A stretch of DNA of 64,000 nt from Fragum whitleyi (Eukaryota > Mollusca > Bivalvia > Cardiida > Cardiidae): contig OX411549.1 of the NCBI GenBank assembly GCA_948146395.1, positions 28,891,272 through 28,955,271 of the forward strand, written 5' to 3'. Positions 33,380 through 45,784 of the stretch are shown here, in pieces (within the stretch, counting starts at the first letter, position 1; the number at the start of each line of letters is the position of its first letter). The translations under genes were made by a program, and so were the position numbers. Below the pieces are notes generated by a model that searched no databases, had not been told where the DNA came from, and saw nothing but the letters and a program-made list of their open reading frames with translations.

Positions 33380-33950
33380 GGAGAATAACATTACATTTCA
33401 CGTCCGGTCTTAATTGAAACCTGATTGGCTTATTTTAATAAAAAGAAATAAAAATAATATATTTTCTTTAATCTCCGCCATATACGATTGCATAAACAGG
33501 TTGGAAAGAAAGGGAAATTTAAATTAGTATTGGGTGTGTTCATGGATCTGCTTATCTAACCGTTTATGGTTTGGTTCTCACACTCCCAGACCAATCCTTT
33601 AAGACCTGGTTTAATCCTTCTTGATTTGACCATAAACGATTGACATATTCTCACGTAGTTCTTTGCCCCAATACCTTCCTTTAAAACATGAATGGGCGTC
33701 AAACTTGACAAAAAAATAAAGTTCCCCTAAATACCAGAGTAAACCAGTTTGGTGTCACTCCTTGATGTCACATTTAGTTTTATAACCGTAACATTTAAAT
33801 GTTATGAAAACGCGACATGCATTATCTGACGACAGATTGAAGATTAACTGATCCAAACTAAAAAAGGAAGATGATTACATCATATTTTATTAAACGATAT
33901 GGTTAATTATAGTCAATGTCAATAAAACAAAATTCAAATATTTCATCAAT
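33380..33950. other. Non-coding; nothing recognised
   Basis: No supported feature. Confidence 0.4.
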
Positions 33951-33954
33951 CATG

Positions 33955-34050
33955 AAAATATTTGTTCGAATGGGGTTCAACGCCGCTTTTAACATTATTT
34001 CAATTATATCGTTGCACCTGGAGCACATACTGTTAAGTATATCCTGAAAT
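33955..34050 (-). mobile_element. SINE fragment
   Basis: GGGGTTCAACGCCGCTTTTAA, ATTATATCGTTGCACCTGGA and GCACATACTGTT match the 3' part of the SINE at 15516-15704. Confidence 0.65.
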
Positions 34051-34051
34051 T

Positions 34052-34447
34052 TACTTTCATTCCGATCAAACAAAACCATTCTAAATCGATCCCACATTGC
34101 TCCATTCATGCATTCATTCTGAACACTCACTCAAACCATTCAAGCACGCTCAAAAATCACTAAATATTTCAAACTAGCAACTACATGCAAATCGAAATAG
34201 CTAGAAAAAATAATTATTTCATTGATATAAAAGAAAGTACAAGGGTCTGATTAGATTTTGAAGAAATCTAAAGCTATCTATAGAGCTTTTATGAAGTTTT
34301 TATCAAAAAGGAGATAATTAATATAGCTAATTTCACCCTCAACACATTTAGCGATATGGATAAGGTACGTCCCTTTAATTACATTCAAAACTTTCCATTC
34401 TCGCTCATTCAAAATTATTCAAAAACCATTCAGCTTGTCAAATATCT
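34052..34447 (+). mobile_element. Family R MITE, diverged copy
   Basis: GCTCCATTCATGCATTCATT, TGAACACTCACTCAAACCAT and a weak central hairpin (34307-34378) follow the family order, ending AACCATTCAGCTTGTCAAAT. Confidence 0.7.
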
Positions 34448-34849
34448 GAGTCGGTCTACCATATCAGAGATCAAGAGGCTGAATTATGCTTGTGGAGAAA
34501 TTGCTTTAGATCCAAGATCATCTTTTGTGCCACTGTTATAGGAAAAAAAAAGAAATATATCACATATCTTCATTAGTTGACCAAAACATGGTTTTGATCG
34601 CCGAAAGACGACACGGTATATTCGTTTGATACGATTTTTCTTTATATATTTTTGGTAACTTTTTTAGTAAAGTAAGGGAAAAAAGAAATGTGTCACGAAT
34701 ACGGGTGCTCCCGCAAATAGTGCTATCTACCAACAGTAATTTGCGTTTGACATTCCGACCAATCGGGAATATGCTTCGGGCATAACCAGTTTTGTTATTT
34801 GACATTCAGCTTTGACCTTCACCTTTGGTATATCAAATTGTTAAGATAA

Positions 34850-36420
34850 CACTAGTTCTCATCAAGGGGAAAAACTGTGCAAAGTTATTTTCAAATCCGC
34901 GTATAAATGTAGGAGATATGCTCCAGACTAAACCAATTTTATCGTAGACATTGAGGCATGACGTTTATAGTCCGTTTGACTTCTATATGGACCAACATTT
35001 CGCCAAAAAACTCAGAAATGAATTAATGAAACTATTCTTTTCTTGTCGTATCATTATATTCCATCTAATACCATGCCGAATTCTGTTTTTCAGAATTTTT
35101 GAATGTAAAATAATGATTTTGTCCGTCCGTCTACATGTTAATTCTCAGCCTTTCATACCTCCTGGTATACGTATTAACCGGAACAGCGAATTGTATAACC
35201 AAATATAGTTCTGATTTGCATAGGGGCAGAGTCAAAAGTGTAAGATTTTAAGCGAGTAGTTTTATAATAAAATCGATTACTTTTATAAAATTTAGTTTTT
35301 CGAAAATTTTTACTTCCCTTACATATCAAATCTGAATATATTCTCTCTTTGTTCAGAAACCGTTTGACAGATAATTGATAATTGTTTTTTATCTATTCTG
35401 AGATGAACCCCATATTCCCTTATTTAGACCAATCAAAAAGCATTATTCAACGAAGTCGATGGGAATTTCACGAGGAAAAATTGATAACATGGCGAGTAAT
35501 AACGGTACAAATCACGTGATATTTAAGTTTAAGATGACGTGGTCATCGATATGCTAATTAGCATGTCCAAATATGGAACAATGGACATTTCCTCTGTCAA
35601 ATGTTTAGTATGAAACCACGTGTTTTTACGATCTGTTTATAATTCTTACTATACTCAACAGCCAACATCACCCCTCGTGTCTAAGAGCGGAAAATGCGAA
35701 AATATTAACATTAACTAGATAGACAAAATCATTATTTTGAAATTATTTTATTTTCAAAAAATATTTTTTGGAATGGTATTAAGCTGAAATTAAGATTTTA
35801 CCACATACAAATCATTCATTCAAACGCAATTTTATGTAATTGATGAAAAGGTTGGTCCATATAGAAGTCAAACGGACTATACCCGTAGCTTCTTCATACA
35901 AAGTCCTCACATGACACAAGTACTCCTGAAGAGGAACAACAATGCCAAATATCTTATCCTTAATTGTAGGAGATATGCTCAAGATAAGACCATAATTTAT
36001 AATTAATTGCTTGAACTTTAGCAGCGACCTTGTCCTTTGACATATCCAAACCAACTCTTGACAATGCACTTATATATACTCATAAATAGCAATGACTGTG
36101 CAAAGTTATTTTAAATTAGATCGAGGATTGCTTCGCAAGAGATCAATGTTAACTTATTTCATCGTTTGACCCCTGACAGTGAACTTGACCTTTGGTGTAT
36201 CAGAACAAACTATTCGCATGACATCTTCACTCCTTTATGTCAACAACTATGCCAAGTTATTTAAGAATCCGTTGATAATTGTAGAAGATAGTCTCAAGAC
36301 ATGAAGTTTTTTACTTGATCTTTACCCTTGACCCCCTTGACCTTCAACATTGGCCTTGACCTTTGGCATATCCGGACATAAAAATGCATACTAAATATAA
36401 GCCCCCTGACAATGTTATGT
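34850..36420. repeat. Dispersed units of a GTAGGAGATATGCTC tandem repeat
   Basis: ACTGTGCAAAGTTATTTT, ATAAATGTAGGAGATATGCT and TTGACCTTTGGTGTATCA-like blocks recur around 34800-34950, 35925-36060, 36080-36240 and 36240-36400. Between 34980 and 35800 there is unique AT-rich sequence without a gene. Confidence 0.5.
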
Positions 36421-36663
36421 ATAGCTCCCGGGATCGTTCATTAGGAGGAATACGGTACTCGCCTTTGCAGATTTTCTGAAACAAGATTGATCAATCTTAC
36501 ATGTTTTGTGTCAATTATTGACATACGACCCCACAATTGACGACAATTATTGACTGAGATCAAATACAAGTTATCTCTCTTTAAAAAAAAACAAACAAAA
36601 AAAAACCCCGCTTTTTCAACCAGTTTTAACGCCAGCCATATTTTTAGGACGAGAGATATATTT

Positions 36664-36810
36664 TGGTAGTAGACCCGTAATAGTTCCGCAACATTTCGGG
36701 ACCCATGATTTTTCATGAGTGTTGAAAAAGGATTCCTAATGAAAGCATTAGGGAACGTCTTTAAACACTGTAAAAGTTCACTACTTCCGAATCGTTGCGG
36801 AACTACCTAA
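36664..36810. mobile_element. Fold-back MITE of the GGTAGTGGACCCGTAATAG family
   Basis: GGTAGTAGACCCGTAATAGT with TCCGCAACATTTCGG at the left is mirrored by GTTGCGGAACTACC at the right. CCTAATGAAAGCATTAGG forms the loop centre. Confidence 0.75.
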
Positions 36811-37004
36811 AATACGTTTTACCACTCCCATTTTTGTAGAAGTATGTATGCAAAACATGAATAAGTGATTAACCATTTTACCTTGGTTGACGTCACTATA
36901 GAAGGAAAAACATATCATATTACAATGCGAAAAAGAACCCCCTGAAATACTCCAAAAATATCGAGTCTGTCCCATGTTCCAGAAAACGAAGCACAAAAAA
37001 TGGT

Positions 37005-37151
37005 ACCCGCCCTGTGTTCAGGATGAAAACGTTAATGGAAACGTTTTCGAAATGAGAACTCGCTTTGCACGTTTGTGCACGTGCAAAGCAAGGTATCATA
37101 TCAAAAAAATTCGCGAAACGTTTTTACATCCTGAACGCAGGGCAGGTGTTA
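37005..37151. mobile_element. Fold-back MITE, about 147 bp
   Basis: CCCGCCCTGTGTTCAGGATG at the left is inverted as CATCCTGAACGCAGGGCAGG at the right. AAAACGTT arms and a GCACGTTTGTGCACGTGC centre lie between. Confidence 0.8.
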
Positions 37152-37380
37152 CTAAGAAAAGTATATTAATGAGATTTTCGAATTTTGGAAGCTCGCTTGC
37201 GATTCTTATAGCCTGTGAAAAGCTGGCTAGATTGCGCTTTAACAAAAGCATTTCCTTGATTGGTGAATTGCAAGATAAAAAAAATATGCCCATTATCTTT
37301 AAATATTTCAATCATTCAAATATAAACCCTGCCACAAGAAAAAGGACCACCTGGGAAATATGTATTTAAAATAAAAACAA

Positions 37381-37626
37381 ATGTGACCCGTCACGCGAAA
37401 AGCGAAGTGCGTATTAGGTTGAACCTCGTCAGACAGCGCAGACTTACAATGGTCGTAACTTTTTTGCACTTTACTTATTTTCTGAATCTAGAATAATTAA
37501 TTTACCTTCAGGTGAAAGAATTTTTTAAATGCGACCTCTGGATGGCCTGTTTTTTCAACCAATACCTTTTTCAAAAAATCATTTTACTAAGTTCCAAGAT
37601 GGCCCCTTTTTGCGTGACGGTTCACA
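37381..37626. mobile_element. Fold-back MITE of the TGACCCGTCACGCG family
   Basis: It starts ATGTGACCCGTCACGCGAAA and ends TTTGCGTGACGGTTCACA, with the family's GAATCTAGAATAATTAATTT interior. Confidence 0.8.
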
Positions 37627-37863
37627 ATTATATCTGAAAGTAAAGAGATTTGATACACTAGAGATCTACTTAAAGTCGCATTTCTAGATGGGCAGAGCTT
37701 TTTTCTATATTCAGTCTTAGGTGTCAATTCTACTCAGCCTGCTCAATCTGAGCAGCCTTGCTAGGATCGACGTTTTTCGCAAATCTCAATTGGTCCCTTT
37801 CCGGCTGACGGATCGCAAACATTATTTTCTTATTTGCAAATATTTAATGGTCTCCATTCATTT

Positions 37864-38026
37864 TAAGGTAGTGGACCCATAATAGTTTTGCAACATCTAA
37901 CAGGTAATGAACTTTAGCAGTGTTAACCGAAGTTTCCTAATGATTTTCATTAGGAAACCTCGTTTAACATTGTGAAAGAATATGTGGTCCGAAATGTTGC
38001 GGAACTATTACGGGTCCACTACCGTT
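37864..38026. mobile_element. Fold-back MITE of the GGTAGTGGACCC family
   Basis: GGTAGTGGACCCATAATAGT at the left and ATTACGGGTCCACTACC at the right are inverted ends. The centre TTTCCTAATGATTTTCATTA continues as its own inverse. It is a near-perfect 163-bp palindrome. Confidence 0.85.
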
Positions 38027-38029
38027 AGG

Positions 38030-38679
38030 TAATCTTTACACCAAGCGCGCAATGGGGCCACATTTTTTAATCAATAGAAGTGCCTGAAAAAAAAATAGCG
38101 AAGCAAAAGCGTAACTTGCAACTAGTCTATGTTAAATTGTATTTCATGCAGCTTCTAGATTCTAAGACTCAATTTACAGGCGTAAAATCAATTTATTGAC
38201 GGAAAGGCTCAGCTGAACACGACATGGTAGCTAGACCTATCCACAAGGAGAGATATGTTTTCGTTGAATGTTACATTACAGAAAAGGGTACGCCTTTTAC
38301 GGGTAAATACCCATATAGATCATTAAAACAAATAACGAAGTGTTTTACTAAATGCACCAAAAATAAAACTCGGTTTCCAATTTCATGACGTTGATATTTT
38401 ATAATTGTGTCATGCTATATTGCTTTATATTATTAAAAACAAAAGTTTCCACTTTTATGACGTTGATCTTTTATAATTGACACAAGCGGGTAACTGATAA
38501 ATCACTTCACATTCTAATTATTCTGTATAAGATCCGAGGTGCGGTGGTTAGAGAGAGATTCTTAAGATTCCTATTAAGATTTTTAAGAAAAAGCGTTCTG
38601 TAGAGCGAGTTTTTTAAGCTGCTCAATAAGAATCTTAAGATGTCACCATGAGGAAACGAAGATGGTTTTTTGCATTGGC
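38030..38679. other. Non-coding; nothing recognised
   Basis: AT-rich sequence without repeats or exons I can identify. Confidence 0.4.
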
Positions 38680-38737
38680 TTAACCCTTTCCCGTTTTACA
38701 AAATTTTAGACCTATCCAAATTCAAAGGTTTTATAAA

Positions 38738-40287
38738 TCATACAGATACAGATACAGATACAGATTCTTTATTAGACATAAAGCTATTACAAGCTCATTA
38801 GTCAAATTACAAACATTTAAATCAACATGCTATGAAAATGGTAGTGATATACATAAAATAATGCTCGTAATAAACAAGAACGTGAGAGTATATTATAAAC
38901 ACTATTATCTCTTCATATTAAATTTAGTTTGAGTGCATAAAATATTTGTTTCTCTTCTCAAATGCAACAGAGTAATATTTTGATAACTTAAAGAGGGTTT
39001 TCTTGTTTGTTGTATTCAATAAATCGATAAATTTGTACATACTAGGCTGTTTAGAGTAAAATCTAGGAATGAACTTAGTTCGAACATCTTGAAAATATGG
39101 ACAAATTAATGTAAAATGATATTCGTCTTCAATGTCATTTTTGTCACATATTGTGCATTTTCTCTTATCTCTGTCTATGTTTCTATGTCTGTCACTTTCA
39201 ATTTTGAGGTTGTGGGACGAGAGGCGTACTTTAGCTATCATATTTCGTACTGACCTTTTCCCTAACACATCCAGGTACTCAGCTTTACCAAAATTTGGGC
39301 TGATTTGTGAGAACAGAGATAGTGAACTATAGTGTTGTAAATCATATTGCCAATGGCTAATATAAATGTCACGAAGTCTATTTCTAAATACTGGGATGAA
39401 ACTTTTTATGTTGATAGATTCTGGGTATAACCATCTTTCGGCGAACACAGCTGTTTCGAGGGCGTTTTTAACTTTATTTGCCCAATTGTTTACTCTGGGG
39501 TTAGTCTCTATAGCTCGAATTTGCTCGGAAATGATTGTGGTTAAAATGCAATTATTTGCCTTAGTGTTATAAAGCTGAAGCCAGTATTTGATAATGCGGG
39601 TTTTTCTAGAAATTATGAGCGGAAAACTCCCTAATTCTGAGTATAGGGCGAGAGAGTTCGTTGATGATTTTACACTTAATACCCATTTGCAGAATTTTCT
39701 GTGCGCGCGTTCGACATTTTCGGCTTTATCAAACCCCCAAATTTCACAATTGTACGACAATATAGAGCCAATAAACGAATCAAATAAATCCATCATAATT
39801 TGAAGTGGGACTTCTATGTTTTTAGTCTTATTAAAGAGGGAGTAAATGGCACGGAGCGCTTTTCCGGCTAATGCGTCGGTAGCGTGTTTGAAAGAACCAC
39901 CACTTGAAAAAACAAGACCAAGATAATTAAAAGTATGAACAATTTCAATAGGTTGGCCATCTAAATACCATTTGTAGCTTTCACTTAATCGTCCACCTTT
40001 TCTAAAAACAACTATTTTTGTTTTATCGATGTTAATTGACAAGTTCCATTTTATACAATATTCGTTTAACCGATCAATTGAATCTTGCAGGCCTGATTGT
40101 GAATCGGATAGTAATACAGCGTCATCTGCGAACAGTAATAAGTAAATAGAAAGTTGTTCGATACTGATGCCACAATGGTCATTTCTTTGTAAATGTAGCT
40201 CAATATCGTTAAGAAAGAGTGAGAACATTATCGGCGAAGTTACCTCCCCTTGCAATAAGCCTAAATTGCTGTCGAATTTTGTCATAT
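38738..40287 (-). mobile_element. 5'-truncated non-LTR retrotransposon (LINE)
   Basis: Read on the minus strand, the element enters abruptly within the reverse transcriptase domain at about 40287 and continues through the stop near 38924. A short AT-rich 3' UTR, AATAAAG and a terminal (ATCTGT)n tail (about 38740-38765) follow. The 5' truncation and simple-repeat tail are classic for target-primed reverse transcription. It interrupts a MITE, so it is the younger insertion. Confidence 0.9.
38924..40285 (-). CDS. LINE reverse transcriptase, C-terminal 453 aa, open frame
   Basis: The frame carries reverse-transcriptase blocks in order: LGLLQGEVTSPIMFSLFLND (block 4), LLFADDAVLLS with the catalytic FADD (block 5), LSINIDKTKIVVF (block 6) and FNYLGLVFSSGG (block 7). 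A long C-terminal region then contains a Cys-Cys-His-Cys cluster (CTICDKNDIEDEYHFTLICP). The N-terminal endonuclease and early RT blocks are missing because the copy is 5'-truncated; the first ATG is simply the first Met. There are no stops or frameshifts over 453 codons, so the insertion is young. The clade (Jockey, CR1 or similar) is not certain. It cannot move itself. Confidence 0.93.
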   Translation of the reverse strand: MTKFDSNLGLLQGEVTSPIMFSLFLNDIELHLQRNDHCGISIEQLSIYLLLFADDAVLLSDSQSGLQDSIDRLNEYCIKWNLSINIDKTKIVVFRKGGRLSESYKWYLDGQPIEIVHTFNYLGLVFSSGGSFKHATDALAGKALRAIYSLFNKTKNIEVPLQIMMDLFDSFIGSILSYNCEIWGFDKAENVERAHRKFCKWVLSVKSSTNSLALYSELGSFPLIISRKTRIIKYWLQLYNTKANNCILTTIISEQIRAIETNPRVNNWANKVKNALETAVFAERWLYPESINIKSFIPVFRNRLRDIYISHWQYDLQHYSSLSLFSQISPNFGKAEYLDVLGKRSVRNMIAKVRLSSHNLKIESDRHRNIDRDKRKCTICDKNDIEDEYHFTLICPYFQDVRTKFIPRFYSKQPSMYKFIDLLNTTNKKTLFKLSKYYSVAFEKRNKYFMHSN

Positions 40288-40625
40288 TTTAAAGTGAATT
40301 TAAATTGAAAAAAAAAAAAACCTTTCAGTATGGCAGAAAATAGTGTGGAAAAAGAAGAAATTGCTTGTCAGAAGCAATTTCTTCTTTTTTCACAATGCTT
40401 TCTCAATCTTAAAATCACAGGCACGTAAAAATCAGCGATTAAACAGCAAAGGGGTTAAAACGAGTAGTCATGACGAAGTCGACTGTTTTCACTCAAATTT
40501 TCGAAAATCGTTCATTATGACGTCTTAAAATTCTTATTAAGCGGGATTTTTTTTTTATCTCGCCCTAACGAACGCACATCTGATCTCCATTTAATTGTCT
40601 GCTTAATTTAATTGTTTGAAGGTTC

Positions 40626-40800
40626 CAAGCTGTAGTTACGATGTTTTGATTTATCACCAACGCTCAATTCATAAGAGAGGAGCGAGGAAATTCATCTTTT
40701 ATCACAGTCCACATATCGCCTTTATCCTATATATATCCTATCTTTGTTGGTCGCGTTCCGAGTGCGCATACATTTCAAAATCCTAGTTACGTCTATGCTG
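40626..40800. mobile_element. Partial family S MITE
   Basis: AAGCTGTAGTTACGATGTTT, CACCAACGCTCAATTCATAA and CAAAATCCTAGTTACGTC match the right two thirds of 20993-21278. Confidence 0.7.
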
Positions 40801-40881
40801 CAATACTTTTTGCTTCGTGAATATTATGAAGATAAAAGGCGTTTAAGAAAATTTTGGGGATGAGCGGTGATCCGCAAATTA

Positions 40882-41083
40882 ATATGAGCCTGTGTGTGAC
40901 ATTTTCAACAATTTGACATGTGCTAGAAGGGCCAACCCAACATTAAACAACCCTGAAGTATGTAGCATAATTAGAAGTTTGACTGACTGTCTAAGGACAC
41001 TTTTGGACCGTTTCTTTCTACAAAGGCAAATTTGCTTTTCGCACTTGTGAAATTGTAGGAAATGTCACACACAGGCTCATATA
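40882..41083. mobile_element. Fold-back MITE (ATATGAGCCTGTGTGTGACA)
   Basis: ATATGAGCCTGTGTGTGACA at the left is inverted as TGTCACACACAGGCTCATAT at the right, 20 bp perfect. A partial copy begins at about 24682 in receptor intron 2. Confidence 0.85.
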
Positions 41084-41089
41084 TAAGTG

Positions 41090-41920
41090 AAATAGTGAAA
41101 AAAAAGGATTACGACGATGATGACCATGGTAAACGTTAACAAAAAATGATTATTGTCTTCAATATAGTATCCTTGAGAACGACCATCTCTATAAAACAAC
41201 CACTTACATTAAATGACCCTTTTAAAAAACGGCCCTTCTTTTCAGAGACAGGGGACTTATTTGGAATTTATGTAATGACTGACACATTCAATTCCCTTTG
41301 AACAAAAATGTAAAGAAGAGTCTTGCGGTAATACTAGTCAAATTTCAGCGGTAAACAATATCTCGGCAGACCATATAGACTACGAACAACCTGCACATAT
41401 GTGCAGTCTGATCTGAGTATACATTTCATTTTTTTTACTTGGATAATAACGGGAAAACAGTGACTCAAACTGGTTGAAATGTCCTAGAAATTGGAAACAA
41501 ATCTTAAATTCAGAAGGATAAGGGTTTATAAATAAAAAAATATGTATGTGAATTATTTTCCCTCAGAATACCACCTAAGAGCAAAATATACGTCAAGACT
41601 GTGAAATTGGTAATCTATACGGCTAAGGGTCGATAAATTTTCCTCTACAAAAATGTGCACTTTTCAAATTTAAAAGAGCATTTCACCTGTTATGCATTTA
41701 ACTTATTTAACCCTTTAAAAATCTTACCCTACTTGGTGTACATGCGCATGGGACTATATACTTTTCCCATACCTACTTTCGCTGACGTCAATTGACGTAA
41801 GTCCTCGACTACAATTAATTCATTCAAAACCGGGAGGAAACCCGTTGAATCGAAATCAGCACTTATAGACCACCCTCATAACCGAACCGCGTGACTATTT
41901 TTTTTTTTTTTTTTTTTTTT
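41090..41920. other. Non-coding; small MITE fragment
   Basis: CTGCACATATGTGCAGTCTG at about 41390 belongs to a short palindrome family also seen at 53335 and, weakly, at 7660. Otherwise nothing is recognised. Confidence 0.4.
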
Positions 41921-41924
41921 TTTT

Positions 41925-42085
41925 GTATGAGGGGTTAACGCCGCTTTTATTTTTTTCATTCATGTCCCTTTGACTAGAGCACCTAACCATACATTCCTAT
42001 CATTCCCCTCACCAGTACTACAACCGCATCATTTCCGTGCCTACAGTTGCTTACCCAACTAATGTTTTACGATTATTCATCCATC
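41925..42085 (-). mobile_element. SINE fragment
   Basis: GGGGTTAACGCCGCTTTTAT, CTAGAGCACCTAACCATACA and TTTTACGATTATTCATCCAT follow the SINE order of 15516-15704. Confidence 0.65.
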
Positions 42086-42276
42086 GGAATTATATCATAA
42101 AAGTATTTTATAAGACTATAACTGAATCTATCGCATGTGCTTTTTTACTATTTTCTATACTCTCTGTAGTTCAAGTATTTGTAGATAGTCTTTCAAGCTG
42201 CCTATTTGCAGGTAAAAAAGAAAGTCGCTTAATGTTACAACTACATTCTGGCTCTCTTATTTCTTCTGTAGATTAC

Positions 42277-42442
42277 TAAAGGTAGTGTACCCCTTATAGT
42301 TTTGCAACATCTCATAAGTAATGAACTTCAACAATGTTAACCAAGGTTTCCTAATGATTTTCATTTGGAAACCTCTGTTAACATTGAGAAAGAATATTTG
42401 GTCCGAAATGTTGCGGAACTATTACGGGTCAACTTACCTAAC
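42277..42442. mobile_element. Fold-back MITE of the GGTAGTGGACCC family
   Basis: AAGGTAGTGTACCCCTTATA at the left pairs with GAACTATTACGGGTCAACTT at the right. The loop TTTCCTAATGATTTTCATTT is the same as at 37864-38026. Confidence 0.8.
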
Positions 42443-42724
42443 CCTCGTTTCTACATCTTGATTAAGTCGTGATTAGTAAATTGATCTCGAATCAACCAGA
42501 TTTATAAAGTATGTACATGTATATATCAAAAAAGAAAGTAAGATAGTTTCAACATTCAATGATAAAACTGCAAACGACGCATATGTCTTATCGCATCGTA
42601 CGATACTTGAAGTGGCGTGACAGGGAAATCACCGTGCATTTGATTTCATCATATATCAACAAAATGCAGTTGACAATAAAGAAAAGCTCAACGAAATAAT
42701 TCGACAATAAGCCACCAAAGTTAC

Positions 42725-42762
42725 GTAACTACAGCTTAAATAAAGCTGTAAATACGTCACTT
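42725..42762. repeat. Isolated CGTAACTACAGC hairpin
   Basis: ACGTAACTACAGCTTAAATA followed by its inverse, as in the hairpin at the receptor's 3' end. Confidence 0.7.
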
Positions 42763-42813
42763 TGTTGGCCCGACATTGATAAAGAATGTAATGTATAGCA
42801 TGTCCTACAAAAG

Positions 42814-43460
<647 letters not shown>

Positions 43461-43514
43461 GAAAGAGCGACAGAGAGGGGAACGTGGGAGGTAGAGATGA
43501 AGCTACTGAGAGGT

Positions 43515-43568
43515 TTGATTGAATGGGGTTTTACGCCGCTTTCAACATTTTCGGTTATATCGCGGCGG
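43515..43568 (-). mobile_element. Very short SINE insertion with 14-bp target duplication
   Basis: AGCTACTGAGAGGT at 43501-43514 and 43569-43582 brackets only 54 bp of SINE 3' end (TTGATTGAATGGGGTTTTAC to TTATATCGCGGCGG). Confidence 0.9.
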
Positions 43569-43599
43569 AGCTACTGAGAGGTGGGGAGAGCATCTTCAC

Positions 43600-44520
43600 G
43601 AGTCAAGGGGTATGGAATCAATAGCTTCTTCTCGAATAAGAAAACGTTCGTAACCCTTGGTTCGACAAGATGTGGGGAGAGATGTACAGACACATAAAGA
43701 CAGAAAGAACAACATAATGAGAGACACAAAGACAGAGGGGAATCAATTGTAAAAGCACCCTTGCTTCTAAAGATGGTTGGACCCGGACTATGGGTACATG
43801 TAAAGATCAACAAGTTTAAGTGAGTGATCAAAGGTCAATTTCGTCTAAAATTGACCTTTTATCACTCACTCTAAACTGTGGAACTATACAAGTATGTAAA
43901 GTGACACAGATTCACTCGAACATGTTTACGACCGATTATGATTGCTAGTCGGGAACCCTCACAGTCTTGGTTTAATTTCGATCTATTTGTCTCTCTTTAT
44001 CGCATGCTTGACATGATAGAAAAATTTATTATCATTATGCAATATCCACCTTACCCCTGATTTATCATATCATGTAATCAATTATAGGTAGATTTTGAGC
44101 GGTGAGCCGTGAAATCTACTTATAACGGTTAAATTTCAGTGCTATTCTTTCAAGGTAGATAAAACAGACATAACAAAGATACAAATTACCTCTCAAATGA
44201 AAATTAGTGCTTGTCTTAGATCTTAAGATTTACTCATAGACCTATGGTAATGGACTCAACGCCTAGGTCAGAGCTCAGTTTTGAAAATACACCTATACTT
44301 GTTTTACATAAACATCGACAAATGTTTGTATGCATGATAAATCATATTTTTATTTTACCACTAACAAAAATGTGCAAAGTTGGTTGAAAAAAAAATACAT
44401 TGTCTTACAGAGATAGAAGTTCTTGCAAATAAATAATTTACCACATATTTTTTTCTTTAGCTAATATATAAATGTTACAAATAAACTGTGTCTTCGCATC
44501 ACGCATCACTAAACAGGGGG
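43600..44520. other. Non-coding; small palindrome
   Basis: AGTGATCAAAGGTCAATTTC with its inverse (43822-43872) forms a hairpin. A shorter one lies around 44088-44130 (GTAGATTT...AAATCTAC). No exon is seen. Confidence 0.4.
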
Positions 44521-44523
44521 TCT

Positions 44524-44690
44524 TAAGGTAGTGGTACTTTAATTGTTCCGCAACATTTCGAACTACATATTCCTTCACAATGTTAACCGAGGTTTATCTA
44601 ATGAAAATCATTAGGAAACCTCGGTTAACATTGTTAAAGTTCATTACTTCTGAGACGTTTCAAAACTATTACGGGTCCACTACGCTTAGA
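44524..44690. mobile_element. Fold-back MITE of the GGTAGTGGACCC family
   Basis: TTAAGGTAGTGGTACTTTAA at the left, CTATTACGGGTCCACTACG at the right, and CTTA on both sides as a possible 4-bp duplication. The interior is inverted relative to the copies at 37864 and 42277. Confidence 0.8.
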
Positions 44691-44824
44691 TCTTCGATGG
44701 GCCCTATTTTATGGAAAAAAAATATGCCATATAGAGTAACATGAGTAAGACGTGTCGTAAAATTGAATAGTAAAATGTACCATTACAGGTATTTATTATT
44801 TCTCCTTGTACTCATATTTTAATG

Positions 44825-45568
44825 TAGGGTACGGACAAAAGCCCACCAGGTCAAAAGCCCACCGGGACAAAACCCCAGCGGACAGAAACCCACTGGACAA
44901 AAGCCCACCCAACATAGGACAATAGCCCACTCAATATATAAATTATTCATATGAATAAGTCTTATCTTAGAAATTTCGAAAATACATTATCTTTTTTTTT
45001 TAAATTTATTTATATTGTATTCAATAGCATTTCATTTATAGTTTGTCTAATCTTGTCTTCCTTAATGACTTTTATTCATCAAATTCCAAAATGAACGTGA
45101 ACGAATAGACCATCAAAGTATAATTAAATTGAATAATTGTAAAAGGTAAATAATGTATTGATTAATTTATCAATTGATAATTCTTTTTTTCAATCATCCA
45201 ATAAATAAACCATATAATTTCAATTAGAATATTGTCTATACATTGTTTAGATAGTGTGGCGTTTCATCCACAATAAGCCTGTAAAATTTTGGTGCCAAGT
45301 TGGGTTTTGTTTGTTTGCCATATGAAATATTGTCCTCTGTCTTTGCAAATAGTAAAATGTTTTGTTTTAACTAAATGTAAATTCTTAATTGTACATGAAA
45401 AGTTAAAAGAAAAAAACAACATTATGATTAAAAAACATTCTACTACACTTAAAAGTAAATATATTGAGTGGGCTTTTGTCCTATAGGGGAAGGGGTTATG
45501 TCCCAGTGGGCTTTTGTCCGCCGGGGTTTTGTCCCAGTGAGCTTTTGAAACAGTGGGCTTTTATCCTA
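44825..45568. mobile_element. Non-autonomous element with compound GGACAAAAGCCCAC terminal repeats
   Basis: The left terminal repeat (44825-44940) holds about six variants of GGACAAAAGCCCAC in one direction, ending CTCAATATAT. The right one (45460-45568) is its inverse, starting ATATTGAGTGGGCTTTTGTC. The roughly 520-bp interior is AT-rich and has no coding capacity. TAGG/CCTA form the outermost bases. It ends about 215 bp upstream of the reductase start codon. The superfamily is not identified. Confidence 0.8.
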
Positions 45569-45784
45569 GATTCTTTGATTTATCACCAGCATCAGTTTTG
45601 AATAAATTAAGTAATGTCGTAAACGCTCTGTGTTAAGGGACTTAAATACAATTGCCTATTCGGGTATTTACCTTACAAGGGTTGTTTTTCTTCTGTTATT
45701 TCAACACGTCATGAACATACTAACCCTGTCAGCTTATCGTTGTAAGAATATACGTTCTAGATCGTGTACAAGCAAGGTTTGAAA

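Larger units (their letters stand above)
38680..40458 (+). mobile_element. piggyBac-type MITE split by a LINE
   Basis: The left piece (38680 to about 38737, TTAACCCTTTCCCGTTTTAC) and the right piece (about 40287-40458, to AGCAAAGGGGTTAA) are the two ends of the MITE seen intact at 46245-46467. Both TTAA termini remain. The gap between the pieces is filled by the LINE. Confidence 0.85.
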
